This document shows, piece by piece, positions 53,021 to 64,000 of a stretch of 64,000 nt of DNA; the stretch's first letter is position 1; every line of letters starts with the position of its first letter. The notes under the pieces are model-generated. The model was not told the DNA's origin, did no database searches, and saw only the letters and a list, made by a program, of their open reading frames with translations. The DNA is from Channallabes apus (lineage: Eukaryota > Chordata > Actinopteri > Siluriformes > Clariidae). Location of the stretch: contig CM060124.1 in NCBI GenBank assembly GCA_030522415.1, positions 28,740,954-28,804,953 on the forward strand, in the 5' to 3' direction. The position numbers were made by a program, and so were the translations under genes.

Positions 53021-53717
53021 TGTAAATTACAGTCTTAGCTTAGGTATATAACAACACTCTTGCTGTATATATCCACTTATGGGAGCTTACCGTTACAACA
53101 ACCTAGTTGCTGTATCTTACATTCTTAGCTTACGGGGAGCTCTCGTTAGCTGACGGTCAAAAGCTTGTGTTTCCGTAGCCTTCCACATCTAAACTGAACT
53201 CTCTTTCATATGACAGTCACACAAATGCATGTAATAGTAGAATGACATCACAGACCAACTTACGAGTGTCAAAATGGATGCATAACTTAGAAATTTAAAG
53301 CTTATGGCTTATGTAACAAACTTAATGCTTAATGCATTACTAATGAATAGAACAAGGTAGAATAAATGAAATAACAAATAAAATGAAATAAAATAAACAC
53401 AACAACAAATTCATAACAAGCACGATATCGCTCTTACAACAAGTACGATATGGCACTTACATTCCAGCCCCTAATTGACAGGCATGGAGACTGACAATTA
53501 CAATTTTGTGTTTTTTTTTTTTTTTGATAAAGCCATGAAATCAAACATTCTTAACCTTCTAAAACGTTTTAAATATTTTAAGTGTGTAATATTTATCTCA
53601 GGTGTTTATATTTGCATGTCAAATTTCATAACATATTACCACACATTTAACAGTCCATTTCATGTATGAGGCACAGCTTGTCGATGGGTCTTTCCAGAGT
53701 GTTGGTCTTGGTGATTA
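53021..53717 (-). mobile_element. Inverted BEL LTR plus 3' internal end inside copy 3
   Basis: On the minus strand: 3' internal sequence (53717 down to 53462, including the GGGGCTGGAA tract) followed by the LTR from TGTAAGTGCC at 53461 to about 53021, missing its last ~200 bp. It sits between the protease leader and the RT of copy 3 and replaces the protease and the RT N-terminus. Confidence 0.85.
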
Positions 53718-55310
53718 AAGTCCCCGAGAAGGACACAGATCTGCTGCGCCTCCTATGGTGGCGGAACGGAGATGTGAACCAAGACTTCATTGAATACAAA
53801 ATGGTAGTTCATCTGTTCAGTGCAAAATCGTCACCTAGTGTTGCTAACTTCGCCCTCAGAAAGACAGCAGAAGAAAACCGCAGCAATGCATCCGCTGTGG
53901 CAGTTAATACAGTGCTTTAAAACTTTTATGTAGACGACTGCCTGAAATCCCTTTCGAGTCATGACCAAGCAGTCGCCCTATACAATGATCTCACTAGTCT
54001 CTGTGCAAGCGGTGGGTTTAACCTCAGTAAATGGGCAAGCAACAGCCGTGCCCTACTGACTGTCATTCCCGAGAGCGAAAGGATCAAAGACATGAGAGAC
54101 TTAGAATTGAGTAAAGATGCACTGCCCATAGAGAGAGCTCTGGGGGTGCTGTGGTGCATTGATTCAGACATGTTCAAGTTTAAGATTAGTTTAAAGGAAC
54201 GACCTGTGACAAGAAGAGGAATTCTGTCAGTCACTGGCTCAACATACGACCCATTAGGCTTTCTCCCACCTGCCATACTGCCAGCTATAATCCCAATGCA
54301 ACAGCTATGTAAAGAAAAACTAGCCTGGGATGACGACATTCCCGAGCAGTTTGCAACGGCATGGAAAACCTGGCTGCAAGAGCTGCACAGACTGTCCGAG
54401 TTCAGCATAGCAAGGTGCATAAAACCAGCCGACTTCGGAGTTACAGCTACAGCACAACTCCACCACTTCTCGGATGCAAGTAAAATGGGATACGGAGCTG
54501 TCTCATACCTCAGTTTAGTAAACGCTGATGGACTTACACATTGTGCATTCATGATGGGGAATTCCCGAGTAGCACCCCTGAAACAAACCACCATTCCACG
54601 AATGGAACTGACTGCGGCAGTGGTCGCTGTAAAAAATGACAAAATGTTGAAAGAACAGCTAGAATTGAAATTGCTGGACTCTATGTTCTGGACTGACAGT
54701 ACAACTGTTTTGAGATACATTGATAACGAAACACTTCGTTCTAAAACCTTTGTGGCCAACAGAATCGCCATTATAAGAGAGTCAACCAAGTCACAGCAAT
54801 GGAGGTACATTAATACCTCAAAAAACCCAGCTGATTCTGCCTCCAGGGGGGTATCCTGTGAAAAGTTCATGAAAAATGTTAACTGAACCCATGGTCCCTC
54901 CTTTCTCAAAGAAGCAGAGTGCAAATGGCCTGAAAATATTCATGACACATCAATAACACAAAATGATGATGAAATTAAACTCTCAGCTTTAGTGAATACT
55001 GTGAGCGTTACAAAATGCGCAGACGCAGTGAGTAAACTGATTAATCATCACTCTGATTGGCACAAGTTAAAAAGATCCGTTGCCTGGATCCTTCGCATCA
55101 GAGACATGCTGAAACAAAAAACAGAAAGGGTTAAAACACAAGTAGATAACCCAAAGACAGAAAATCACAAGCCGATAACAGCTCAAGAATTAACAAGAGC
55201 AGAAAATGAAATCAATAAATTTACTCAAAGACAAAATTTTAAGGAAGAAATTCTCACGTTGCAAAAGGGTAAAGCAGCAGCAGAATTCAAACAGGAAATT
55301 TCCACATAGC
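53718..55310 (+). pseudogene. BEL/Pao copy 3 RT C-terminal half, RNase H, linker
   Basis: KVPEKDTDLLRLLWW then a frameshift at NTVL, with [11 protein letters not shown] readable in the next frame. From 54092 the 264-residue frame matches copy 1 almost residue for residue through FSDASKMGYGAVSYL and WTDSTTVLRYIDNE, ending at a TGA (54885) in place of a tryptophan. The linker up to KAAAEFKQEIST is intact. It is closest to copy 1. Confidence 0.85.
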
Positions 55311-55315
55311 AAAAA

Positions 55316-56571
55316 CACAAGGCATCTGTAAAACGAAACAGTTGCTTGTCCAAACTGGACCCAGTGCTACAGGATGGATTGCTGAGAGTCGGAGGACGTC
55401 TTGGCAGGTCCGCAATGCCAGAGCACGTTAAACACCCAGTCATTGTACCTAAAGACTCACATATCACAATGTTAATATTAAGAGACGTTCATGACAAGAT
55501 AGGACACAGTGGCAGAAATTATTTGCTTGCAGAATTGCGGCAGAAATACTGGATTCCGACTGCTAACTCACTCGTAAGACAGTTTCTCTCCAGGTGTGTA
55601 ATATGCAGGAAGTCTAGAGCTAAAGCATGTGAGCAAAAAATGTCAGAATTTCCACCCTTCACCAAAGTGGGAGTAGACTACTTCGGACCCTTCGAGGTCA
55701 AACGTGGCAGACGTAACGTTAAAAGATATGGCGTACTTTTCACTTGTCTGACAACAAGAGCCGTGCACATTGAAATTGCTCATTCGCTTGACACAGACTC
55801 TTGTGTGAATGCCATGCGACGCTTTATAAGCAGGAGAGGTCAGTGATGCGAAGTGACAATGGAACAAACTTCATAGGCGCTGAGACTGAACTGCGCGAGG
55901 CTATTCAGCAATGGAATCAGTCACAAATTGAAAGCGTCCTTACTCAAAGGAACATACATTGGACATCTAACCCGCCCTCTGGATCTCACTGTGGCGGAAT
56001 ATGGGAAAGACAGATCAGGTCAGTTAGAAAGATTTTGAGATCAGTACTGAAAGAACAAACATTAACTGACGAGAGCCTGCATACCTTTGTGTGAAGTAGA
56101 AGCGATAATGAATAACCGACCCCTCACTACTGTCTCGGAGGATCCCACAGAACTGGAACCTCTGACACCAAACCACCTGCTGCTGATGAAAAAACAGCCA
56201 AACCTTCCCTCTGGATTCTTCAAAAAGGAAGACATCTATGCACATCGCAGGGAGAAGCAGATTCAGTACATATCAGACCTGCTATGGAAGCGATGGGTGC
56301 GTGAATACTTGCCCTTGCTCCAGGAGCGGCAAAAATGGTTTCAAAACAAAAAAACCTCTCGCTTGGAGACATAGTTTTAATAATTGACGAGTCTTCTCCA
56401 AGAAATTCATGGGTCATGGGACGAATCACGAAAGTGTTCCCCGACAAAGGGGGACTGGTGAGACGTGTGTTAGTTAAACCAAGACCAACAACCTGGAAAG
56501 ACCCATCGACAAGCTGTGCCTCATATGTGAAATGGACTGTTAAATGTGTGCTAATATGTTATGAAATTTGA
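55316..56571 (+). pseudogene. BEL/Pao copy 3 integrase and C-terminal domain
   Basis: The fullest integrase in the window. [11 protein letters not shown] ... [10 protein letters not shown] is the zinc-binding [15 protein letters not shown] holds the first catalytic aspartate; after a frameshift near 55840, MRSDNGTNFIGAETELREA holds the second; SHCGGIWERQIRSVRKIL holds the glutamate (normally HFGG; H-F to H-C here). Then [30 protein letters not shown], and the terminal [20 protein letters not shown] domain typical of Pao pol. Three frames are needed to read it. Confidence 0.9.
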
Positions 56572-56729
56572 CATGCAAATATAAACACCTGAGATAAATA
56601 TTACACACCTAAAAGATTTAAAACGTTTTAGAAGGTTAAAAATGTTTGATTTAATGGCTTTATCAAAAAAAAAAAAAAAAACACAAATTGTAATTGTCAG
56701 TCTCCATGCCTGTCAATTAGGGGCTGGAA

Positions 56730-57380
56730 TGTAAGAGCCATATCGTGCTTGTTATGAATTTGTTGTTGTGTTTATTTTATTTCATTTTATTTGTTGTTAT
56801 TTCATTTATTCTACCTTGTTCAATTCATTAGTAATACATTAAGCATTAAGTTTGTTATATAAGCCATAAGCTTTAAATTTCTAAGTTATGCATCCATTTT
56901 GACACTCGTAAGTTGGTCTGTGATGTCATTCTACTATTACATGCATTTGTGTGACAGTCATATGACATATGAGAGAGTTCAGTTTAGATGTGGAAGGCTA
57001 CGGAAACACAAGCTTTTGACCGTCAGCTAACGAGAGCTCCCGGTAAGCTAAGAATGTAAGATACAGCAACTAGGTTGTTGTAACCATAAGCTCCCGTAAG
57101 TGGATATATACAGCAAGAGTGTTGTTATATACCTAAGCTAAGACTGTAATTTACAAGATACAGCAAACAGGTTGTTGTAAAAGTCAGAGATTTGCAAGAT
57201 GCAGCAACTGGTGTCTGTAATCACAGTGGATTTACTCAAGACGACTGTATGAAGTGTTGATTCTTTGATGCTGACAAAATAAACTACAAGAGACAAAGAG
57301 ATTGGACTTCTGTCGTGTGAGTGAAACTTTAAATCAGAGCTACGCGTCAAAACTGGTGAAATAATATGACTGCATCTACA
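56730..57380 (+). mobile_element. BEL/Pao 3' LTR, copy 3
   Basis: 651 bp, TGTAAGAGCC to TGACTGCATCTACA, preceded by the GGGGCTGGAA tract. It is followed without a gap by another LTR that lacks its first 18 bp. Confidence 0.9.
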
Positions 57381-57737
57381 CTTGTTATGAATTTGTTGTT
57401 GTGTTTATTTTATTTTATTTTACTTGCTGCTATTTCATTTATTCTACCTTGTTCTATTCATTAGGAAAGCATTAAGCATTAAGTTTGTTACATAAGCCAT
57501 AAGCTTTATATTTCTTAGTCATGCATCATAAGTTGACAATCGTAAGTTGGTCTGTGATGTCATTCTACTATTACATGCATTTGTGTGACTGTCATATGAA
57601 AGAGAGTTCAGTTTAGAAGTGGAAGGCTACGGAAACACCAAGCTTTTGACCGTCAGCTAACAAGAGCTCCCTGTAAGCTAAAATGTAAGATACAGCAACT
57701 AGGTTGTTGCAACCGTAAGCTCCCGTAAGTGGATATA
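57381..57737 (+). mobile_element. Second BEL LTR in tandem, left part
   Basis: Begins CTTGTTATGAATTTG, LTR position 19, and runs to GTAAGTGGATATA, where the TIR element is inserted. The right part is at 62606-62879. Confidence 0.9.
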
Positions 57738-58319
57738 CAGTGGGAGCCACGTCAAACAGCCGCCTGGAGCATGACGGCTCCATGGCAGTTCCATGAAGGG
57801 TTAATGCAGGCTTCGTGCATGGAATGTGATCCCCCGCGATGACGCAGTTAACGATGCCCCGCCCCATAAACGCCCCCATGCGCTTTCTAAAAAGATGGTT
57901 GCAATGCCGTATAATTCCGCCAGATGGAGCATTGACTGGCACAGTTAACTGCAGTGTCCAGGAAGCCCAATACCGTATCTTTAATATACAGACAGTTCTT
58001 GCATTGTCAACATAGTTTCATAAATACATGAAAAAACAACAACAACAAACCGATTAATAAAACAGATTTGTTAAATCACTCAATACACAACCCATTATGA
58101 TTATGCTATTTATTATTTAATAATGAATTAATAAAATTAGTTAGTGAAATATTTTTTAAGACATCCTGAAATGATCCTTAAAGACACGGTAGCGGCTGTA
58201 ATTTGTCTATACCGATCATTGTAGGTACGGAATAAAAACGCGGGCTGTGTACAGTATTTTATATTACGGTGTATTTTACCTCGTTCCATTTAATATACTG
58301 ATAGATAATATTTTGCTGC

Positions 58320-58721
58320 AAAGTAAAGCTCAAAATGTAACGTCTGCTTGGGTTTGTTTTCGTTATATTTTTGATGATGTTTTCGCTGATTTTTTTTTCA
58401 CTGATAGTCTACAAGTGGCATAAGAAATGCAATTAATGCCGCATGCAACCTGGAATAAATATCTGCCCATATGGATCAGTATTTCTTTAGTCATTTAATC
58501 ATGCATAATGCTCCCCCGTCAAAAAATCTGATGGGGCATTAATCACTTATCACAACTGTGAATGGATGCTGCAGCAGAGACACATTAAATCCCCATAAAC
58601 ACTTGGAAACAATAGTAAAAAAGTTCCAGAGAGTTAGCGCCTGTTATACTAATGTATTTTTACTGATTTTTTTTTTTACTGCTTATATTTCGTTGGTTTT
58701 TACGCAATTTCATGTGTGTGT

Positions 58722-58758
<37 letters not shown>

Positions 58759-59440
58759 CGAGAGAGAGGATACTCTGACAAGACCAACTTCCGTGTGGCT
58801 CCAGTGGCGCAATCGGTTAGCGCGTGATACTTATAAAGCGGTCCAGGTGAAGCAATGCCGAGTTCGAGTCTCACCTACTGTAAAGCACCCAAAGCATTTT
58901 ACTGCATATCGTGCTGTGTATGTGACAAATCAAATTTGAATTTGAAAGTAAAGCTTAAAATGTAACTTCTGCTTTGGTTTGTTTTCGTTATATTTTTGAT
59001 GTTTTCGCTGAAAGTCAAATTGGCATAACAAATTGATTAATGGCGCATAATATCTGGAACAAATATCTGTCCATACAGATCAGTGTGTCTTTAGTCATTT
59101 AACCAGCATAATGTCCCACATTAAAGATCTGATGGGGCATCAATCACTTATCACAACGGTGTATAGATGCGGCAGCAGAGACAGATTTAATCCCCATAAA
59201 CATTCACACTCGAAAACAAAACTAACAGAAGAAAACAGTTCTAGAGTGTTAGTGCCTGTTATCACAGGACAGGAATCACCTACAGGATACTACTGTATTT
59301 TTACTGCTCATATTTTTTACCCTAGTTTCATTTGGTTTTATGCGATTTCATGTATTATTTGTGTGTGTCTGTGTGTGCACAGTGTGTGTGTTTGTGTGAG
59401 TGCGAGAGATAGCGTGAGAGCGCGTGCGCGAGAGAGGGCT
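58320..59440 (+). repeat. Diverged tandem duplication, about 620-bp period
   Basis: 58320-58770 and 58945-59440 share AAGTAAAGCT(C/T)AAAATGTAAC, TTTGTTTTCGTTATATTTTT, AATCACTTATCACAAC and TTTAATCCCCATAAACA-type blocks, both ending in a TG-rich tract and GCGCGAGAGAG. The tRNA-Ile relic and ~60 bp lie between them. Confidence 0.75.
58798..58880 (+). tRNA. tRNA-Ile(TAT) pseudogene with intron
   Basis: GCTCCAGTGGCGCAATCGGT (A box), ACTTATAA with the TAT anticodon, an intron-like insert, GCAATGCCGAG, then GTTCGAGTCTC (B box). About 8 nt of the variable region and T stem are missing between two GAG triplets, and the 3' acceptor strand CCTACTG no longer pairs with GCTCCAG. So it is a relic of the intron-containing nuclear tRNA-Ile. 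Confidence 0.75.
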
Positions 59441-59821
59441 TTCATGCTGATTTATCCAAGGTTACTAAAACCTGGCTTACTACCTATAAAAAATATTTCA
59501 ATTTAACTCATGGGTCTCAATCACAGACACGACAAATTATATACTCTGAAACGTTCATTTTAACATTTAAAAATATATACAAAAACACGAATACTAATGT
59601 TATCATGGTGTAAATTATTAACATTAGGTTAGGTCCTGCCCTTAATTAATTCATATTATAATTACTTTTACATAGTATAGTTACTGGACTGACATGACCA
59701 AAAACTAGCTATTTCATTTAGCCTTTCTAAAATTCAACCCACATATAATTTGTAATCAGAAAACATAAAACATATTATGATCTGTTCAATAGCCCATCTG
59801 TTTTAATTTAGTTTGTATTTT

Positions 59822-59978
59822 TTATTATTCATAAGACAACCTTTCAGTTTTGTAAATATTTTAGTTATAGTGTGTTAAGTCTTACCTTAGGTTAAACGTT
59901 TTTGAGAATTTGACCATCCAGCTTAGATAAATGTTATGTCATTGATTGATAAAATCTGGAGTAAGGATATTTTATTAT

Positions 59979-60049
<71 letters not shown>

Positions 60050-60100
60050 AGTTTCCCCCTGAGGGATTGCCACCTTATTGTGGTCAGGGGGTTTGCGTGC
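59822..60100 (+). repeat. Dispersed repeat shared with 3385-3690
   Basis: Includes a ~64-bp (TA)n microsatellite (about 59982-60045) and the GGGATTGCCACCTTATTGTG block. Direct orientation to the first copy. Confidence 0.6.
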
Positions 60101-60829
60101 CTCAACACAATTCAGCAAATACAATACTGTTACTATACAGTAAGGCCAGGTAAAAACAGTGCTCGAACATGATGCGCCCCTCCCCCCACCCCGTGTTGTC
60201 TGGTCTAGAACGTCCCTGCCTCTGACCGTCTTTTGTCTTGTAAATGAGTATTCTCACTCACCTTCCAATCCCCCCAGCGCACACACTCTGTTTGTACTGT
60301 AAACTGTAACTGTGTTTGCTAGGGCACTTGGTTATGCATAGTACTTTAATGTATGGAACACTTACTTAACTTACTGGGTTGGTTTAAACATCGCTTATTA
60401 CCTTATTCAGCAAAATAAATTCATTATTAACGTATTGAAGTATTTTAGTTAAGGACAAAAACTGTGCTTGTGTTTAGAACTGCTGAACAGCCGAAAACAC
60501 ACACACACCCATCCCCCCGCCAAAAACACACACACACAGAGCAATTAACACCATGTCCTACTCAGGGGTGGAAGGTGAGAAACCGCAATGGAGAATACCA
60601 AGTTTGTCGTTGCTCTTTTGGAGTTCTTAAAACCCAAAACATTTATTTATACTGAGAAAAAATTATTATGGGTCACATAATCACAAACACAAATACATAT
60701 AATCAAGTGTTTAACTGGTTTCATTTGTTTCTATGATCAATAATTATTATTATTATTTTCAGCCCAACTCTTTGACTATTTAAAACAAAGTTGTGTCCCA
60801 TTTTTTGCCCATTGAAGTTGTTGGTTCAA
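60101..60829. other. TIR-element DNA with no recognised gene
   Basis: Mixed sequence with CA-rich runs near 60500-60540. No ORF with family resemblance. Confidence 0.3.
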
Positions 60830-61735
60830 CTAAACAATTTTTAAATACCCAAACAATCCCCCAAAATTAAAACACGCAAACATGACTTTAACAATTCAAT
60901 TTATTCTTCCAAAACTAGTCAAAGTTAAAACAGTAATTTATATAAAACAGATGAATACATGTTGTCTTTTTGCTTAAAGTTCATTAAACTACCCGGATAC
61001 ACCAGCTGCTTATAAGTCTCTATCTATAGTCCTTTTATATTAAAATATTAATTTTTCAAATATCAAAACTATTAAACATGGAACAGTTGAAGTCTTTGTT
61101 TCCCCCAAAGTACTGTATCAGACATTTTGCAGTTCTATGTTCAGAATATACAGTAGACCAGATCAAACATCATTCTAAATCTGTCGGACTGTGACGTCAT
61201 CCCTCCTACAGCTCCCTCAACAGCTTGTTCAGGCTCCTCCAGTCCTGTAGCTCCAAAAGTCCAGCCTTCAGCCGTCTGACCCCCCCAATCCTCCACAGCG
61301 GAGCTCTGCTTAAAGACAACAGGAGAATTTAGTCAAGACAAAGATAAATAAACTTCACAGAACATATAGTTCTAATAAAAATAAAATATATTAATAAACC
61401 TATTTACCACAGAGTGTGTAAAATACTGTTTTGGGGATTCTGTAATGTAAATAAACTGCCTGTGCTAATGTTAACCAGTGAACAGTGTTAGTGTTAACCA
61501 CTGACTGTCTGTATTATCGTCTGAATTAAATTTACCGAGAATTTACTTAATGCGCTTCTCATACAAATAAGTTAAGCGATATAACACTCGTATATGAGCA
61601 TTAGTTCATCCCTGAAGCCAAACTATAACTTACTGAAGCCCCTCACACACACACACACACACACACCTCCACCCCCCCCCCCCCACACACACACCTCCCC
61701 CCTCCTCCTCCTTAACTGATAAACACTTCTGTGTT
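60830..61735 (-). pseudogene. Gene-like unit, copy B: acceptor, short ORF and polyA signal
   Basis: On the minus strand the acceptor GTCTTTAAGCAG (near 61312) precedes a frame reading APLWRIGGVRRLKAGLLELQ, DWRSLNKLLREL and a stop. Downstream is GACTAGTTTTGGAAGAATAAA with a polyadenylation signal (near 60912). Copy A (30426-30826 and 33600-33740) shares acceptor, frame and signal. The helix-like tail may be the C-terminus of a protein; I do not recognise it. A CA/C-rich tract lies at 61643-61695. Confidence 0.5.
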
Positions 61736-62279
61736 GTTATTCAGCTCTTTAACTAAGCGCTCGCGCTACCGCGGAAAGTCCCGGACAAAGTGTATAAAAT
61801 ATAAACCGGGTTATGAGCGTTACTAGCTCCTGTACAGCTCCCCTCAGTCTGTGTCCCTCATCAACTGCATCACATTATATTACAGTCTCAGAAATAACCT
61901 GCAGATTAACTCTTAACCAGAGAATAAATAAGCGCTGAATTTATCCAGACAGCACGCGGTGAGATTCTCTCAGTATTTACAGAGAACACAAACACTCTTC
62001 ATCGGGTAGTGCAGCTCTTGTAATAGGGACATTAATAGTATTGTCGAAGCTTGAGCATGTTTTTGAGTTAAAGTGGAGTGACATTGTGAGTGTGTGACAC
62101 TGACAGTAAGCTGTAATATTAACTCCAGACTTGGTAAACAGAACATTAAGTTCTCTAAAGTCACATCTGACCGCTGCTGGTGCTGCCAGTGATATTTAAA
62201 ACGGCCAATAAAAAACTAAACTGGGAAATAAACTGTAAACTACCCCAAACACATTTTATAAAATAAAACATCACTTACC

Positions 62280-62335
62280 ACGAATAGTCCGTTAAGCCGC
62301 CATCTTCATCTCTGTAGTTTGGTAGCGTCAGTTCG
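62280..62335 (-). promoter_or_regulatory. First-exon-like segment with splice donor
   Basis: On the minus strand GATGAAGATGGCGGCTTAAC then CTATTCGTG|GTAAGTGATG gives a short, AAGATGGCGGC-type first exon and a consensus donor. The ATG is followed after two codons by TAA, so the exon is non-coding or the start lies elsewhere. It is about 950 bp upstream of the acceptor near 61312, and GC is raised around it, as at a promoter. Confidence 0.4.
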
Positions 62336-62605
62336 GCGGGGGTGGAGGCGGGGTGGTTAAAATCACGTGATTGCAACTCAGCGCAGCTGGCTTGTTTTAA
62401 CGTGTTATTGAGAACGAAGCGCCATCTAGTGGTGGCACCAGGTAAATGAATAAATAGGGCTTGAATGGGCGTGTTTACTGTGAAATCTTGACACGCCTTT
62501 CGGCCAGAAAAGGGAGGGGGGATTACGGCGATTATGGATACGGCCATTCACACGCCATTCACACTTCAGCCACACTGTCGCGGCTATTTGGCGTGGCTCC
62601 CACTG

Positions 62606-62879
62606 TATACAGCAAGAGTGTTATTATATACCTAAGCTAAGACTGTAATTTACAAGATACAGCAAACAGGTGGTTGTAAAAGTCAGAGATTTGCAAGATG
62701 CAGCAACTGGTGTCTGTAATCACAGTGGATTTACTCAAGACGACTGTATGAAGTGTTGATTCTTTGATGCTGACAAAATAAACTACAAGAGACAAAGAGA
62801 TCGGACTTCTGTCGTGTGAGTGAAACTTTGAGACAAAGCTACGCGTCAAAACTGGTGAAATAATATGACCGCATCTACA
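62606..62879 (+). mobile_element. Second BEL LTR in tandem, right part
   Basis: Continues the LTR from TATACAGCAAGAGTG to GACCGCATCTACA. With 57381-57737 it forms a nearly complete LTR missing only its first 18 bp. Confidence 0.9.
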
Positions 62880-64000
62880 CTCAATGACCTCCCTTCATTC
62901 AGGGACACATTGTGAAACATTTTTAGTTCATGTCTTATGGTGTTGACTCTTTTAGTGTTCATACAAATATTTGCACATTAAGTTTACTGAAAGTAAAAAC
63001 TTTTGAAAGTCAGACAATTGTCAAAAAGTCAAAAAGTCAAAAAAGTCAGAGGACGTTTCTTTGAAAGCTCACAGATCTAGGAAAAGTCATGAAAGGAGGG
63101 TCCTGGAATTTGATCGAGTGTGAAGTATTTTTTTCCCCATTGCATTCAAATGACCGGTACTCAGCGATTTTAGTGTTAAAATGTGTGCATATAAATTCAT
63201 TAGCTAAGTTACTTAAGGCTGTGTTGAAATTTTACTTCTTTGTGCATTTTATTTGCCAGTTTTCCAAACAAAGTGTTCCAACGTCTTTTTGTCACCTAAA
63301 TTATTAATTTGACACCCAAAGCAGACAGACAGTGAGTTTTATCAGGACACTAGATGAAGTGAATGGGCTCATTATCTTATATGTAAAAAGTGTGAAAACC
63401 ATCATCAATCTCTTATCTAGAAAAAAAATTGCCACTGATTTTTATTGCAATCCAGACACAACATTATGATAAATTGCTGGCCTAAAGATCCTTGCCTCAG
63501 CATTCAGATCAGAGGAGAATATTCTTTGCCAGAGGGAAAAACAATCGAAGCAGTGAAAGGATGTGAAATTCAGTACGCAAAAAGGTGACCCAGGGATTGT
63601 TCGTTGCATTACTCTTGCATCATTTTATCTTTTAAGTGGCAAACACAGTTGCAGTTGGAAATTTACCTGAAATCATCATGAACATGAATGTCCTTGCAAA
63701 ATTGGATTTTCTGGTATTTTTCTGTGCCAGAATGGTTGTACAACACACATCTTTAATAATTTGCTAATGCGCCTTTCAACTTCCTGTTAGTGATGATTGA
63801 CTACAGCTAATACCTTCTCTGTACCAACAAAAAATTTACAACGGAGGTCATTGGACATCTGAGAAAGATACTTGCACAAGTCAGAAAAGTCTCATAATTC
63901 CTGTACAACTGCACAATTTAAAATCAATTCATACAATTGGACACAAGTTCAAGTTATTACAAGGTGTAGCCTGTCGGCCAAGGTCTGGAAGAAGAGCTGA
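62880..64000. other. No recognised gene
   Basis: AT-rich DNA with a short AAAAGTCAAAAAGTCA repeat near 63022-63050. No exon, TE end or ORF with family resemblance was found; it may be intronic. Confidence 0.3.

Larger units (their letters stand above)
57738..62605. mobile_element. 4868-bp TIR element of unknown family inserted in a BEL LTR
   Basis: Starts CAGTGGGAGCCACG and ends CGTGGCTCCCACTG; pairing extends to about 26 bp with two mismatches. TA flanks it (57736-57737, 62606-62607), and removing the element with one TA restores the LTR sequence GGATATATACAGC seen in uninterrupted copies. TA target and CAGTG ends suggest Tc1/mariner-type transposition, but no transposase was found. It carries a diverged tandem duplication, a tRNA-Ile relic, a repeat shared with 3385-3690, and a gene-like unit on the minus strand (60830-62330). 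Confidence 0.8.

Noticed and set aside
42885..57380. An endogenous retrovirus with an envelope gene
   Set aside because: No envelope-like ORF with signal peptide, fusion region and membrane anchor was seen; the domain order and motifs are BEL/Pao.
57736..57737. A 4-bp TATA duplication for the 4868-bp element
   Set aside because: Uninterrupted LTRs mostly read GGATATATACAGC, which fits a 2-bp TA; one copy is shorter by 2 bp, so TATA remains possible but less supported.

Overview
The window reads as a repeat-dense stretch of a teleost fish chromosome. It is AT-rich, has no bacterial-type gene packing, and nearly every recognisable coding block belongs to a transposable element of a kind abundant in ray-finned fish: Tc1-like, hAT and Harbinger DNA transposons, L2 and Rex1/CR1-like LINEs, Ty3/Gypsy chromovirus, BEL/Pao, and tRNA-derived SINEs. 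The SINE with a TGAATGAATGAA tail and the frequent Tc1 remnants would suit an otophysan such as a catfish or cyprinid, but that is inference. No complete host gene is visible. Host-like pieces are a 3'-terminal exon (543-839), a broken three-exon fragment on the minus strand (18590-19168), and weaker exon-like ORFs.

Layout. 1-5.9 kb: a terminal exon, SINE pieces, Tc1 remnants and microsatellites. 5.98-10.4 kb: an L2-clade LINE split by an hAT element. 10.46-13.4 kb: Tc1-like copies in opposite orientations plus a third remnant. 14.0-18.5 kb: a retropepsin fragment (-) and BEL/Pao copy 1 (+) with its 3' LTR. 18.6-24.4 kb: the host-like fragment, two full SINEs, a LINE tail and a solo LTR with a perfect 5-bp duplication. 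24.6-34.1 kb: a nest in which a small element (ends CACTGTAAAA/TTTTACAGTG) carries a young Ty3/Gypsy chromovirus (24858-30295) and a Harbinger element (30830-33596). The Harbinger in turn holds BEL LTR pieces around a tRNA-Asp fold-back, a fold-back repeat and a solo LTR. 34.4-42.7 kb: an LTR-like repeat pair and a minus-strand LINE. 42.9-57.4 kb: BEL/Pao copies 2 (-) and 3 (+). Copy 2 is interrupted by Gypsy and hAT pieces and by an unidentified 1.62-kb insertion. 57.4-62.9 kb: a further BEL LTR split by a 4868-bp terminal-inverted-repeat element without a transposase. 62.9-64 kb: nothing recognised.

How it works together. The Gypsy element is nearly intact: 570-bp LTRs differing at 4 positions, GTAAC duplication, polypurine tract, a 1380-codon frame with zinc knuckle, protease, RT, RNase H, integrase and chromodomain. 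The break seen is a shift between the gag start and the rest. Its LTR and primer-binding region carry complementary 9-mers as expected for Tf1/sushi-type self-priming. The BEL copies are all defective but together show the whole domain order and, at one rearranged LTR edge, a tRNA-Asp primer-binding site. The most unusual objects are the tRNA-Asp fold-back (31347-31885), the TIR element carrying a gene-like spliced unit (57738-62605), the unknown insertion (49003-50622), and the self-inverted BEL copy 3.
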